64,000 nucleotides of DNA from Hippopus hippopus. Lineage: Eukaryota > Mollusca > Bivalvia > Cardiida > Cardiidae. The notes under the pieces were generated by a model. The model worked only from the letters and a program-made list of their open reading frames with translations. It did no database searches and was not told where the DNA came from. The DNA is taken from the NCBI GenBank assembly GCA_946811185.2, contig OX328099.1, positions 18,503,859 through 18,567,858 of the forward strand, read 5' to 3'. A program made the position numbers and the translations under genes. This document shows, one piece after another, positions 1 through 10,105 of the stretch. Positions within the stretch are counted from its first letter, which is position 1; each line of letters starts with the position of its first letter.

Positions 1-610
1 GCACGAACATGAGCAGATACCGATAAACCAGAACGTAATACAGTCAATCCCATCAAATCAAGCGTTTATCAAACATTAAGATAACAGTTCATAGATAACA
101 TTCGAAGTCCTCAAGTCCCCAACCTTTTTTTTTCCCTTGTATAGATCAGATAATAATTATGATGTGGTACTTGCTATCGGAAAATTGCGAAAAAAATAGT
201 GACAAGTGGAAAAAAAATGCCCCTTGTGAGCGATTCCCCCTTTTGGTCATTATGTTTGAGACCTTGTCTTACACGAATTCGTTTGTAGTTTTTTACGTTT
301 TCACATGTTTTTGCGAGTCTAATCTTAAAAACAGAAAAACTTAATGAGATGGGTGAATCCTTACATTTTCGGGCAAAGTTGTTTTAAATTTTGCACTTGA
401 TCCGGATCAACCTGTCTGGACTATACAATCTGATCCACTATCTACACCATAGAGTGTTTTGTGAGCTATTCTGGACTCATAAGCCGGAAAATTGCAATAC
501 TTCTGCCAAAATGACCGGTTCATTATTTAGAAGTCTACGGTCGAGCATATTACCAGTATGCAGACAACTTTTTCTTCCTTCTTGCTGCAGACGACCTTTA
601 AAAACATCAT
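1..610. other. Spacer, nothing recognised
   Basis: A+T-rich sequence with homopolymer runs. The reading frames here are short, have no recognisable domain and look like chance. No repeat family described elsewhere in the window is evident. Confidence 0.5.
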
Positions 611-617
611 GGCATAA

Positions 618-662
618 TTAGAAACTGCTCGTTACGAGCAATTTCTCCTTTTGTTAAATATT
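618..662. repeat. Short hairpin related to family B core
   Basis: A GAAACTGCTCGTTACGAGCA / ATTTCTCC inverted repeat. Similar short 'GAAATTGCTCG...CGAGCAATTTCTCC' hairpins occur at 13815-13860, 25885-25925, 30290-30345 and 31010-31050, so this is a dispersed variant of the family B core without its usual ends. Confidence 0.5.
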
Positions 663-747
663 TCTACACGTATTCATGTATCAAACGTCAATTTATGTTA
701 TGTATCCATTTTGAACGACGGACTGCTTCCGAATTTGTTTCAAGGGG

Positions 748-986
748 TTAACTTTACCACACGAGAAAAATGTAGCCTTGTTGGAATTAAAAAAAAAAAA
801 CATTTGCAGACAACAATATATATAAATGTGACTCTTATGGTGGCATTTGTCTTTGATAGGGTAGAAAAGAATGTGGGAAAAGGAGAAAATGCTGGTTACC
901 AGCATTTTCTCCTTTTCCCACATTGTTTTCAAAAGGCTTCTTCGTACAAGTCCTTAAAGGCCGTGATCTTGTGTTGTAGGGCTAAT
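748..986 (+). mobile_element. Family B MITE (TTAA type)
   Basis: The left end is TTAACTTTACCACACGA, followed by the family landmark GCAGAC and then a long hairpin (about 870-925) with arms GTGGGAAAAGGAGAAAATGC and its complement. The usual AAAAGGCTTCTTC follows. The right terminus is degenerate. No coding capacity; a non-autonomous DNA transposon. Confidence 0.75.
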
Positions 987-1244
987 GAGGTAATAAGTAT
1001 GCCAACTTTGCAATTTACAGGTCCGCTAGGCCCGTTCATATTTATGATAAAATATGCTGTTATCTTTTCTATTAATCGATTTAAGATAAAATTCTTCAAC
1101 ATGAGATATGAATGATAGATTGCGTATAGCACGGGGATATTACATTACTTCAAATGGTTTTATACGGACCCGTCGATTTGTAAGTACAATGTAAGTTTTA
1201 TATTCTCGTCGACGCACCCTTTAAAGATACACCTATACTCGTTT

Positions 1245-1585
1245 TCAGGCAATTTTCAGCCAGGTTTTAACCCATTTCATCCTTATTCTATGAAACTGTA
1301 ATCATTCTTGTATCTTCATGCCAAATGTTACCCCTGATGACTGCAATATTGTACAGATTACGACGGAAGCAAATGCATTTCATGTTTTGGAGGCCTTCAA
1401 AGAAATATGTGTTGTCGTTTCCGGTTTTAAAAAATGACAAATCCCTTTCGTTTTTCTATCCCGAACATGATATATACATGTATTGGTAATTTATCTGTGT
1501 TTACACAGCTGAACCATCCTACACACTTTCAAGTTTTAACAGCGTTTTTTTTCTCTATCTGTAAAGATGTATCTTTACAAAAATC
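1245..1585 (+). repeat. Dispersed repeat J, copy 1
   Basis: Matches 31826-32150 in inverted orientation over about 300 bases. Shared landmarks are TGAAACTGTAATCATTCTTG, CTTCATGCCAAATGTT, ATGAAATGCATTT/GGAGGCCTTC, GTCGTTTCCGGTTTT, and the end ACACACTTTCAAGTTT followed by AAAGATGTATCTTTA. No open frame of note. Type of element unknown. Confidence 0.8.
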
Positions 1586-1812
1586 TACAAATATTAGTTT
1601 AAGATAAACTGTTATAAGATAGATAATAAAACCTTATTACAGAAAAAGTTCGAAAACAATTTGCACTTGAATATTTATTTAGTATATACTCGTACATGTA
1701 AATATGATCTATATCTGTCCGATGGCTCTTAACTATGCATCCTTTCGTTTACCCCTCGCGTTTGTTTATTTGTCTTATTCCTAGATAGAGAACATTGGTA
1801 AATCTTTAACTA
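1586..1812. other. Spacer, nothing recognised
   Basis: A+T-rich sequence between repeat J and the first family C element. No feature seen. Confidence 0.4.
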
Positions 1813-1814
1813 CA

Positions 1815-2077
1815 ACTGAGCCGTGCTCTGGCAAAAGAGGTTTAATGTATGCCCATGATACATTATACCAAGTAAGACATCGCATGAATATGGGTTCATA
1901 AAATCCATTCTGTTTAACAGGTGACTGAATCGTGAGTAGACTGGTCCTTTGACATTCAGAAAATTGACCAATAGCAAAAAGTATCGACCAAGGTCAGCCT
2001 GTGCGGACAGCGCAGGCTGACCTGGGTCGAAACTTTTTGCAGATGCATTAAACCTTCTTTTCACAGAGCATGGCTCA
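1815..2077 (+). mobile_element. Family C MITE
   Basis: Terminal inverted repeats TGAGCCGTGCTCTGGCAAAA and CAGAGCATGGCTCA flank a body with CCTTTGACAT...CAGAAAATTGACCAATAG and a central hairpin of CAGCCTGTGCGGACAGCGCA type. About 260 bp, non-coding. Confidence 0.85.
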
Positions 2078-2212
2078 AAGGTTTTAATAGCTTTCTTGAC
2101 ACACGAGACTTTCAGTGTATTTGCTGACCAGTCTCATCTTAAGCAAGTCTTTCTGCTTCTTTGTCTTCTCTGAGATATGCAGTTTCCTTTTACGATTTCA
2201 GCGCCAAATACA

Positions 2213-2472
2213 TATGAGCCATGCTCTAGCAAAAGGGGGCTTAATGCATCTCCGTGATGCATTATATCAAGTAAGTCAACACATAATTATGGATCCGCAA
2301 AATCCATTTTGTAGAACAACCGCCTGAATCATGAAGTCTACTGGTCCTTTGACATGAAGAAAATTGAACAAATAGCAAAAAGTTTCGACACAGGACTGCG
2401 CAGGCTCACCTGGGTCGATACCTTTTGCATTTGCCTTAAGCACCCTTTTCACAGAAGATGGCTCATATATAA
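2213..2472 (+). mobile_element. Family C MITE
   Basis: Starts TGAGCCATGCTCTAGCAAAA and ends GATGGCTCA. The TGCATCTCCGTGATGCATTA block and the AAAATCCATTTTG block are intact, while the central palindrome is partly lost (only GCGCAGGCTCACC remains). Confidence 0.8.
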
Positions 2473-2552
2473 ACTCGAACTCTGTGGAAGTCTGAAAAAA
2501 CATTTCACTGAAACTCAAGAGAAAGAGTTTTATCTGATAGGTTTGACTAAAC

Positions 2553-2650
2553 AAGCGGACGGTATAGATCCAAGATCAGACTGCACGATCTGTGCCGACA
2601 GCTTAAGTCCTTGTTTTCGTCTAGGGCGCTGTAAGGGTTATGTACCAGTG
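2553..2650. mobile_element. Family A MITE fragment
   Basis: Contains GCGGACGGTATAGATCCAAG and ATCAGACTGCACGATCTGTG, then diverges, so one arm of the palindrome is missing. Confidence 0.6.
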
Positions 2651-2843
2651 ATAAACGGAAATCTTTGTCATAAACAGTAAAACTTTCATTTTTCGAAAAG
2701 GCGTTGATTTGAATATATCAGATAAGTCGAGGTATTAGTTGTATTAACAGTGTAGCAGGAGTTCTAGTTAGTCATACGAGTTGCCAGAAATACTGTTGCG
2801 TGACTTTCCAAGGAAAAAAAAAAATACAAAAAAAAAACATGTT

Positions 2844-3076
2844 TGAGTCATGCTCTGTGAAATTGGGGTTTTAATGCATCTGCAAAAGGTGTTGACCCAT
2901 ATCAGCCATTAGTCGAAAATTGTCGCTTTCTGTAAATTTTTTGCATGTCCAAGAGCCATTCTTGTTATCCTTAAGATGATTTTTACATCAAATTTATTGA
3001 TCCATACTTATTCGATAATTTGCTTGGTTAAAGGCACCATGGAGATGCATTGAACTCCTTTTTGCTAGAGTACCGC
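2844..3076 (-). mobile_element. Family C MITE, degenerate
   Basis: Left end TGAGTCATGCTCTGTGAAAT and right end TTTTGCTAGAGTACCGCTCA. Inside are TGCATCTGCAAAAGGTGTTG and GGAGATGCATTGAA. The central GC-rich palindrome is eroded. Confidence 0.7.
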
Positions 3077-3099
3077 TCATTCGTACGAGATAAGAACAC

Positions 3100-3331
3100 T
3101 TTAACCCTTTACCAAACAATCCCTGGTTTTAACGACCCTGATGAAGAAGGCTTCTGAAAACATTGTGGGTAAAGGAGAAAATGCTGGTAACCAGCATTTT
3201 CTCCTTTTCCCACAATGTTTTCTACTCTTCCAAAGTCAAGTTTCAATTTTTGAGTCATGTTTATTTTGTCATCTGCAAATGCTTTCTGTTTGGAAAAGTC
3301 TAAAATTTTGTGGTTTGGTAAAGAGTTAAGG
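3100..3331 (-). mobile_element. Family B MITE, complete, TTAA-flanked
   Basis: TTAACCCTTTACCAAACAAT at the left and GTTTGGTAAAGAGTTAA at the right, so the inverted CCCTTTACCA termini sit directly inside TTAA on both sides. The central hairpin is around 3160-3225 (AAAACATTGTGGGTAAAGGA and its complement). A good reference copy. Confidence 0.9.
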
Positions 3332-3714
3332 ACTAAATAGTATAAAATGATAGTCATAAAGGGTGACACATAAATGACATCTCAATATTTTCATTATGGA
3401 TATCCGTCGGGTATAAAACGGCTGATGAAAATGGAGACTCTGGTCTGTCTGTGGTCAGTGTCCGGCTTTTTAAACTTGTCAACCTTATCATAATACAATA
3501 ATGGAAACAGATTTGACCCCTGGTCATTTTCAGTACTAAATATACTGTATGAGTGTTACGATCAACTTGAACAAAATACTCTTGAAATCGAAAATTCTGA
3601 GTCTTTGTTACCGAATGATACTGTTCCCTCCCCCTAAGTTGACAAATTACTTACTGCCTTCCATTTCCCATATTTCAGACTCATCAATGTCAAATTAACT
3701 GTAACTACTGGTTG
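3332..3714. other. Spacer, nothing recognised
   Basis: No open frame of interest and no repeat family recognised. Confidence 0.4.
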
Positions 3715-3754
3715 TTTCAGTCGGTAAACACAACAGCAACAAGGGCGATGACTC

Positions 3755-3832
3755 TAAGATTTCTTTTGTCGGCGTAGCTGAATGTGCTGGCTTTTGACCT
3801 ACTTTTTGGTACTGATAATAAATAAATAGCAA
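3755..3832 (+). repeat. Dispersed repeat I, copy 1
   Basis: Holds GGCGTAGCTGAATGTGCTGG followed by TTTTGACCTACTTTTTGGTA. The same block is at 15978-16030 in inverted orientation and at 52728-52775. Short interspersed repeat of unknown type. Confidence 0.65.
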
Positions 3833-3954
3833 AAATGTAGACATGTTCATTCTAAGAATTCTAAGGGACCTTGCCTATTTAATGGCAACTTTACGCCGTA
3901 TACCTTGTTTTTTTTAAAGATATTTCTTGCTATAGTTGATTTTCTTCTTTTCAT

Positions 3955-3956
3955 TT

Positions 3957-3991
<35 letters not shown>

Positions 3992-4041
3992 GTTTCTCTG
4001 TATGTCTGTGTCTCTCTCTATCTTTGTCTCTGTCTGCCTGC

Positions 4042-4085
<44 letters not shown>

Positions 4086-4115
4086 TCCTTCCTTCCTTCT
4101 TTCCTTCCTTTCTGT
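3955..4115. repeat. Compound microsatellite
   Basis: Runs in order of TTTC, a TCTG/TGTC mixture, TC and TTCC units over about 160 bases. The overlapping 'proteins' rich in Ser and Phe are artefacts of this repeat. Confidence 0.97.
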
Positions 4116-4119
4116 TTTT

Positions 4120-5105
4120 TTATGGTAGTGGGTGGGCGGGCTCAGCCGAATTTATGATGTTGCGGTAGTTATTGGCTAAAAAGTATTCATAGTCCCAATT
4201 CTATAGTTTAACTATAAAACATTTGAACCAGTCTAATGTTTTCTGTGTTATTGAGCCGGATGTTGTTTGAACCGGAAGTTCAGGTCACAAAAAATGTGTG
4301 TCGACAACCGCAGACGTGCATCCCGAACTTTCTTAATCTTTTCCACATACAATGAACCATAATTCGATTGATAATCAACAAATTATGAGGGTATGATGTC
4401 AAGTATGTCCAGCCAATCAGACGTTCTGTTTCAGAAAACCAGGTTGCTAACCTTGTAATTCAGATTTAGACCTGTATATCAAAAAGGTTGTTAATATCCA
4501 CCTTCGTTCACAGTTGTGTCAGGACTTTGATTATTTTGAATTTTTGTTTTTGAAACATATCACTAACAAGCCTAGAAAATTGAATTCAGTGAGATGAAAA
4601 ATATTAGGAAATGACGACAGTAAGTACACTTTTTGTTTGTGGCTTTGAAAATCAATTTAAGTAAACCACTAAATAGGGGTGTAAACTGCTCTTAATTGAA
4701 AACATGTCAACTTAATTGAAATCTTACTGTGTACGCCAAAAGTATTGAAAATGTTGCACTTAGAATTGAAAAAGAAAAAAAAAAAAATAGTTATGATAGT
4801 CGGTATTGTTTGATTTAATCAGAGAGTACTTTGGATTTTCCAACTTTTTAAACAGCTGAAAGCAGATTATTTAAAGAACATGTGAGCAGGTACTAATACC
4901 ATCGTTTTTTACTTAAATCAACATTCCCCACAGAAAATCATTTGAAATTTAATGTCAAAAAGAGAAATTTCTTGTACTTTCCAAGAAAATAAGAGTACAT
5001 GTTTAGAACAAAAAATTAACACATGAAGTTGTGTTCATTCTTGCAGAAATTGATATAATTGTTGATTTTAAGTACAAGTAATTAGTTCTGTATTGATGCT
5101 TTGGT
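4120..5105. other. Unique-looking spacer
   Basis: About 1 kb without a recognised repeat or gene. Frames are short and stop-rich. Confidence 0.4.
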
Positions 5106-5111
5106 TATGCA

Positions 5112-5200
5112 TGGTATGCACCCTCTGTGCAGTCTGGTCTTACTCTTTGTCGTCCCCAAAAGCTCCTTTCTTTGCCTTTGGCGCTGAAAGGGTGAAAGAA
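5112..5200. mobile_element. Family A remnant
   Basis: TGTGCAGTCTGGTCTTACTC and GGCGCTGAAAGGGTGAAAG match family A in degraded form. Confidence 0.4.
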
Positions 5201-5235
5201 GAATCGGAAAAATGATGAACAAGATCATACTGCAT

Positions 5236-5470
5236 GTATTTTGACCCTCAGGCTATTAAGTGCGACACAAGGACCTCTTGCGGACAGTGTAGATCAAGAT
5301 CAGACTGCACAGAACGTTCGGTCTGATCTTGGATCTACACTGTCTGATAACGAGATATTTTTCCATAAAAAAAAAAAAAAACAGAAAAAAACGTACTTTA
5401 AAATAGGAACATTTTGGTTTTTACTATTGGTTTGAAAGATCCATGAAACTTATTTAGCAGATTCAACAGT
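5236..5470 (-). mobile_element. Family A MITE
   Basis: Has the CTATTAAGTGCGACACAAGG end, then GCGGACAGTGTAGATCAAGA and the core hairpin GATCAGACTGCACAGAACGT with its complement, then GATAACGAGATATTTTTCC. The distal part with poly-A is decayed. Confidence 0.8.
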
Positions 5471-5494
5471 GCTTTTATATGGCGGAATAAGTGT

Positions 5495-5708
5495 TAGAAC
5501 CTTTATCCCGGTAAATAAGGGAAATGAAACTTTTAAGCCGATAGTAAAAAACCAACTCTTACCATTTCAAAGATATTTCTTGGGAGAATAAATATTTTCT
5601 TATCGGACAGTGTAGATCCAAGATCAGACTGCACGTTCTGTGCAGTCTGATCTTGATCTACACTGTCCGCAAAAGGTCCTTGTATCACGCTTAGCAGCTA
5701 AAGGGTTA
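5495..5708 (+). mobile_element. Family A MITE
   Basis: CTTTATCCCGGTAAATAAGG at the left, CGGACAGTGTAGATCCAAGA, the core palindrome GATCAGACTGCACGTTCTGT with its complement, and the right end CTTAGCAGCTAAAGGGTTAA. It faces the previous copy. Confidence 0.85.
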
Positions 5709-5744
5709 ACCTCGAAATTGCAGCTTTGAAAAGCCTGAATCGGT

Positions 5745-5970
5745 ATCTGACTGCTTAATCCCTAACCTACTTTATAAAAGAAATGAACCTTTCAAGCTGC
5801 TAGTAAAAATCCAAATGGTGCTGCTGTTTGAAATGTATTTTTGGAAGAGTATATACCTCTTTACCGGACAGTGTAGATCAAAGATAAGACTGCACGTTCT
5901 GTGCAGTCTGATCTTGATCTACGCTGTCCGCCAAAGGTCAGTGAGTCGCGCTTAGCAGCTTAAAGTTAAA
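5745..5970 (+). mobile_element. Family A MITE
   Basis: Third copy within 750 bases. Landmarks CGGACAGTGTAGATCAAAGA, the CAGACTGCACGTTCTGTGCA core and the right end CGCGCTTAGCAGCTTAAAGT followed by TAA. The left terminus is worn. Confidence 0.8.
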
Positions 5971-6140
5971 AAAAGTACAGATAAACTAGCTAGGCGATAC
6001 AACAAAATAAAACAAAACGCTAAACAAAGGTATGGCTGAATGAAAAGAAATAATTAGCTCGGAACGCGGTTTGTTTTGTGTCGAACTGTTTATCAGATAT
6101 GAAACAAACACCGATGTTTATCACTAGCTCGTTGAACTGT

Positions 6141-6143
<3 letters not shown>

Positions 6144-6200
<57 letters not shown>
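6144..6200. repeat. (AG)n microsatellite
   Basis: About 28 uninterrupted GA dinucleotides. Confidence 0.98.
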
Positions 6201-6202
<2 letters not shown>

Positions 6203-6289
6203 GCTAGAGAAAGAAATCGTATTAGTATTTCAAGCTATTTTTTAAAGCCCCGAAATATTGATGTTTCAAACATCTTTCTGTCTGAAAAG

Positions 6290-6402
6290 CCTCACATTAG
6301 TGGATAGAATATATCGAAGATCAGACTGCATGTTCTATAAAGTCTGATATTGACCTAAACTGTTCACAAAAGCGCATTTAGTCCCGCTTCGCAGTCCAAT
6401 GC
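6290..6402. mobile_element. Family A MITE, degenerate
   Basis: GATCAGACTGCATGTTCTAT and AGTCTGATATTGACCTAAAC can be aligned to the family A core with many substitutions. Confidence 0.6.
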
Positions 6403-6408
6403 CTAACA

Positions 6409-6684
6409 GTGCTTCAATACAAACCATGTAGTCTAGTCATCGTTGCTTTTAATCTGAAGGAGGCCATATCAAATCAGATGTATGGACCCAAAAGAAGCAA
6501 CTCTAAAAGAGTGTCTGATATTGACGAACGTGGTTTCAAAGTCTGTAAGAAACTAAGAGACAAAAGCAAATTGAAATTTATATCGAGGCTTCTATGGGAT
6601 GAGGAAAGAACATTTTGTTATCATGCGACTTATGGTAGAATAAGTGCAGAGCCCAAGAAATCAATTTTCAAAAACGACATGTAG
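6409..6684 (+). other. Open frame of 91 residues, unrecognised
   Basis: A 91-codon frame from ATG to TAG with a mixed, slightly basic composition (basic stretch KRSNSKRVSD near residues 29-38). No domain, signal peptide or membrane segment is recognised. It lies between a family A remnant and a family C element with no sign of splice-linked exons. It could be chance; I give it low weight as a gene. Confidence 0.15.
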
Positions 6685-6775
6685 ATTTCAGATTGAATTG
6701 AAAAGGACATGGAGTCTTGTCTGTGGTAACTTTTACTAGAAAAACACTTTATCCAAAAGGACGGCAAACCTTAAA

Positions 6776-7043
6776 TATGAGCCATACCCTGTTAAAAGGG
6801 GCTTAAATGCATCTGCAAAAAGTTCCGACCCATGTCAGCCTGCGCAGTCCGCGCAGGCTGACAAGGGTAAAAAATTTTTGCCATTGGTCGATTCTCTGCA
6901 TTTCAAAGGACAAGTCTACCACATGATTCAGCCGAGTCTTAGACAAAAATGTTTTTACGGATCCATAATTATATGATGACTTGCTCGGTAAAATGCACCA
7001 CGGAGATGCTTAAAACCCCCTTTTACCAGAACATGATTCATAT
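6776..7043 (+). mobile_element. Family C MITE
   Basis: Starts TGAGCCATACCCTGTTAAAA and ends CAGAACATGATTCA. The central palindrome CAGCCTGCGCAGTCCGCGCA plus GGCTGA is perfect, flanked by CCATG/TGACAAGGG arms and AAAATTTTTGCCATTGGTC. Confidence 0.85.
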
Positions 7044-7918
7044 GATTTTGTCGTAGACTGAAGGGATTTCATTTGGTCTAAGATACAAGGGTTTTATCAT
7101 GATAAAATCAGCGAACAGCCTGAACAAAGATAAAGACCGAGAGATGTCTCAGTGAAGTCACACTTGGCCGGTGAAGCCAGTATGGCGGAAATTAGTCTTT
7201 TGTTTTTTGTCATAACCCATTCTTTTCTTTGCCGTTCCTCGTCTAAACATTTGCTGTTTTGCAATAAAATACATCTGATGTAACTGATACATATCGATTT
7301 TTAAGAGATGTAATTTAGTTTTACAATGCATTTTCAGCAATTTTCTCTTACACTCGATTACAGAATTTTAGTAAATGTTAGCGAAATGTTGGTGATGGGA
7401 CAGAATTTTGAGACTTTCATGAAATAATCTAAATTTTTTTGCATGACTGTAAATCAAAATCCGAATATGCGATATTGGTACGTAGTTTTAGCTGTACGCA
7501 GTGAGATATTTTGTAATGACATTTTGTGCCTAAAACAGTATAAAACGTACTGTCTTAAAAATACATTCAAATTACTGTTCATTCAACTTACCTGGAGTTA
7601 GCGAAGCGCAGTGCGCTCGGGTTTGCGTGCATATGAGTATAAATCCTTTTATGGAGAAAAAATAGGGAATCCAGTTACATGTGTTAATGACCATAAAATA
7701 TGAATGAAACAAAGCAAAGAGCCCTTTGTGAAATCAGATACAAATCTAAAGCGCGAAAAAACAGCAACAATTTAGTAGAAATGACCTTGACTCTCAAAAA
7801 AAAAAAAAAAAATCAATTTTAGTTACTTTGCACTGAAATTAAAGATGATGGACTCGACCCCAAGGAACATGCAGTCTACCCATGAACCTACATTATCCCA
7901 CACTTCTTAAGAAACTCT
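7044..7918. other. Spacer upstream of the MULE
   Basis: About 870 bases with no recognised gene or repeat. It gives the left target-duplication copy at its end. Confidence 0.4.
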
Positions 7919-7927
7919 GGCTAATAC
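7919..7927 (+). repeat. MULE target-site duplication, left copy
   Basis: GGCTAATAC, identical to 10814-10822. Nine bases is the usual MULE duplication length. Confidence 0.93.
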
Positions 7928-8038
7928 GAATGTAGGACGTTTTGGCCACGGACGTTTTGGCCAGGACGTTTTGGCCAGGACGTTTTGGCCACGGACGTTT
8001 TGGCCACATATAGTGAAAAAATGGACGTTTTGGCCAAA
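7928..8038 (+). repeat. MULE left terminal inverted repeat
   Basis: Built from six copies of a 14-15-base module GGACGTTTTGGCCA(C): five head to tail, then a spacer CATATAGTGAAAAAAT, then the sixth. Modular ends of this sort usually serve as multiple transposase binding sites (inference). Confidence 0.93.
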
Positions 8039-8531
8039 ATAATTTTATATGTACTTTTTATGTAAAATAAAGCTAAAAATTTTTTTTTTTTTATTTGATC
8101 AATTGTTTTGACTTTTGTTGAACTTTTGTTGAAATTTGGTAATAAATTTTAGAGTTTTACAGTTTTATTTATTCCTTTGAAGTAAAGGAAAACATCAACA
8201 ATTTAATGTTTTTAAATTATCTTCAATTTTCAAGTTTTGTCTTTTGATTGACAAACAGTTTGATTGACTAATTGCTTATTAATGATACTTTCTTGCATTT
8301 AATGTTGTTATTATTAGAAGTGTAAAGAGTTTCATTGTTCTTGTCTTTTAACACTAATGAATCTGTAGATCACACCACACTTTAATCATCTATTTCAATT
8401 AAAGAAATATGTGATTAATTAATTTGTTTGAAAAACTGTTAAGAAAGATCAAAGTTGCTAGTATAGAATTAATATATTTGTTTGATATGTAAATTTTTCT
8501 GAAAAAGTTCTGGTACATATATAAAGACATT
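8039..8531 (+). other. MULE leader region
   Basis: A+T-rich, no open frame, presumably containing the transposase promoter. A TATATAAAG at 8518-8526 lies only 5 bases before the first ATG. Confidence 0.5.
8518..8526 (+). promoter_or_regulatory. TATA-like box of MULE transposase
   Basis: TATATAAAG. A start site 25-30 bases downstream would fall after the first ATG (8532) and before the ATG at 8592, which has the better context (A at -3, G at +4). If used, it would make Met-21 the true start. Sequence-only inference. Confidence 0.4.
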
Positions 8532-10040
8532 ATGAGGACTGTAGCTTTATTTCAAAATAATATTCAAGTGGCAACTTATATTAACAGTACAATGGAGATT
8601 ATTACTACTAAGCGCGGTGGTCAGAAGTTATGTTTAGATGGATTTATGTATACGTGCAAACATGTTGCCAAACAGAAAAACGAGATAACTTGGCGTTGTG
8701 TAAAAAGAACTTCTTCTGGATGCAAGGCAATTTTACAAACTACAAAGGATTATGAAGATGCCACTTTACAGACAGTTCATAATCATATATCTGACAATGT
8801 TGGTGCCGAAATTGAAATCACTAGACACGGAATGAAATCAACAGCCAAAACTACAAATGACAAACCTAACCAGATTGTTACTTTCGCAACATCAACAGCA
8901 TCAGACCAAGTGAAAGCCAGATTACCAGAAGCTGACACCCTAAAAAGAGTCCTCCGAAGAGTCAGGGCAGCTCATAGACCAAAAGAACCACAAACTCTAC
9001 AGGAATTGAGTATTCAACATCCATGGACTCAAACTGTTGGTGATAATCAGACCGATTTTCTACTATTTGACAACGGGCCACATGCTGATGAACGAGTCAT
9101 AGTGTTTGCTACAGAAGACCATGTCAGGAAACTAGCAGGCAGTGATAAATGGTGCATGGATGGTACATTTGCGGTGGCACCTCTCCTCTTTACGCAGCTG
9201 TATGTCATTCAAGGACTTGTGAATGGTGTTTTTCTCCCACTCGTGTATGCCCTCCTACAGCGCAGAACTCAGACAACATATGAAACTCTCTTTCGTGTTC
9301 TTGAACAATTTGGATGTGATCCGTCAACTGTAATAATGGATTTTGAACGCAGTGTGGAAATGGCTATTTTTTCAGTGTTTGGTGAACATGTGAACATCCA
9401 GTTTTGCTTCTATCACTTGACCCAATCAATTTGGCGTAAGATACAATCCCTCGGACTTACCAACAGATATGAGAACGACAATGAGTTTAGATTATTTTGT
9501 GGACAGACCGACGCACTGGCTTTCCTTCCACTGGAAGAAGTCAATGATGGAATAGAATACTTAAAAGAAACTGTACCCGAGGAAGCTGAAGCTCTTCTTA
9601 ATTATTTTGATTCTACATATGTGTCTGGACAACTTCGCCCAAGAAGAAATAATGATGGCCTTATAGTCCGTTTTCGAAGAACACCCCCACTCTTCCCACC
9701 TAACAGATGGAACTGTCACCAAGCAACAATGTTAAATCAACCAAGAACAAACAACGCATCAGAAGGATGGAACAATAAGTTCCACAGTTTAGTTGGCCAA
9801 GACTACCCATCCGTCTGGAAACTCATTGAGACTCTTCAACGTGAATGTGCTCGTGTAAGTGCTGTTCTTTTACAAGATGAACGTGGTGTTCGACCAAAGA
9901 AGAGGGTTAAAAAAGTGTACATTGAACTTCAGACTCGACTAAGGAACTTGTGCGAAGACAGAATATCTGAGAGGAAATCGATAGTAGAGTTCTTGCGTGG
10001 TGTTTCCAGCAACCTGAGAGCAGGTCAACCAGACATTTAA
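8532..10040 (+). CDS. MULE transposase with FLYWCH zinc finger
   Basis: Transposase predicted to bind the terminal repeats and move the surrounding element by cut-and-paste in the nucleus. Residues about 24-87 form a FLYWCH-type finger: a GGQKLCLDGFMYTC start, W54-C56, C64 in SGCKA, and H83/H85. A MULE-type DDE domain follows: D210 in WCMDGTF, D270 in IMDFERS, the C292-x2-H295 pair in FCFYHLT, and a likely catalytic acidic residue at E411 in NNASEGWNNKF. The C-terminus is basic (RPKKRVKK, about 454-461). At 502 residues with no stop or frameshift it appears full length. The first ATG gives 502 residues; Met-21 (8592) has a stronger context and still precedes the finger. Family assignment is confident; activity is inferred. 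Confidence 0.93.
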   Translation: MRTVALFQNNIQVATYINSTMEIITTKRGGQKLCLDGFMYTCKHVAKQKNEITWRCVKRTSSGCKAILQTTKDYEDATLQTVHNHISDNVGAEIEITRHGMKSTAKTTNDKPNQIVTFATSTASDQVKARLPEADTLKRVLRRVRAAHRPKEPQTLQELSIQHPWTQTVGDNQTDFLLFDNGPHADERVIVFATEDHVRKLAGSDKWCMDGTFAVAPLLFTQLYVIQGLVNGVFLPLVYALLQRRTQTTYETLFRVLEQFGCDPSTVIMDFERSVEMAIFSVFGEHVNIQFCFYHLTQSIWRKIQSLGLTNRYENDNEFRLFCGQTDALAFLPLEEVNDGIEYLKETVPEEAEALLNYFDSTYVSGQLRPRRNNDGLIVRFRRTPPLFPPNRWNCHQATMLNQPRTNNASEGWNNKFHSLVGQDYPSVWKLIETLQRECARVSAVLLQDERGVRPKKRVKKVYIELQTRLRNLCEDRISERKSIVEFLRGVSSNLRAGQPDI

Positions 10041-10105
10041 ATTTGAAGTGATGAAATTATAATTATGAAAGAAAGTGGTGTTATAATAGCCTATACAATT
10101 GATTT

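Noticed and set aside
651..1115. 154-codon frame
   Set aside because: Spans a family B hairpin and A+T-rich spacer; its middle is the palindrome, and no domain is present.
3905..4168. Ser/Phe/Leu-rich open frames suggesting a membrane protein
   Set aside because: They are translations of a compound TTTC/TCTG/TC microsatellite.
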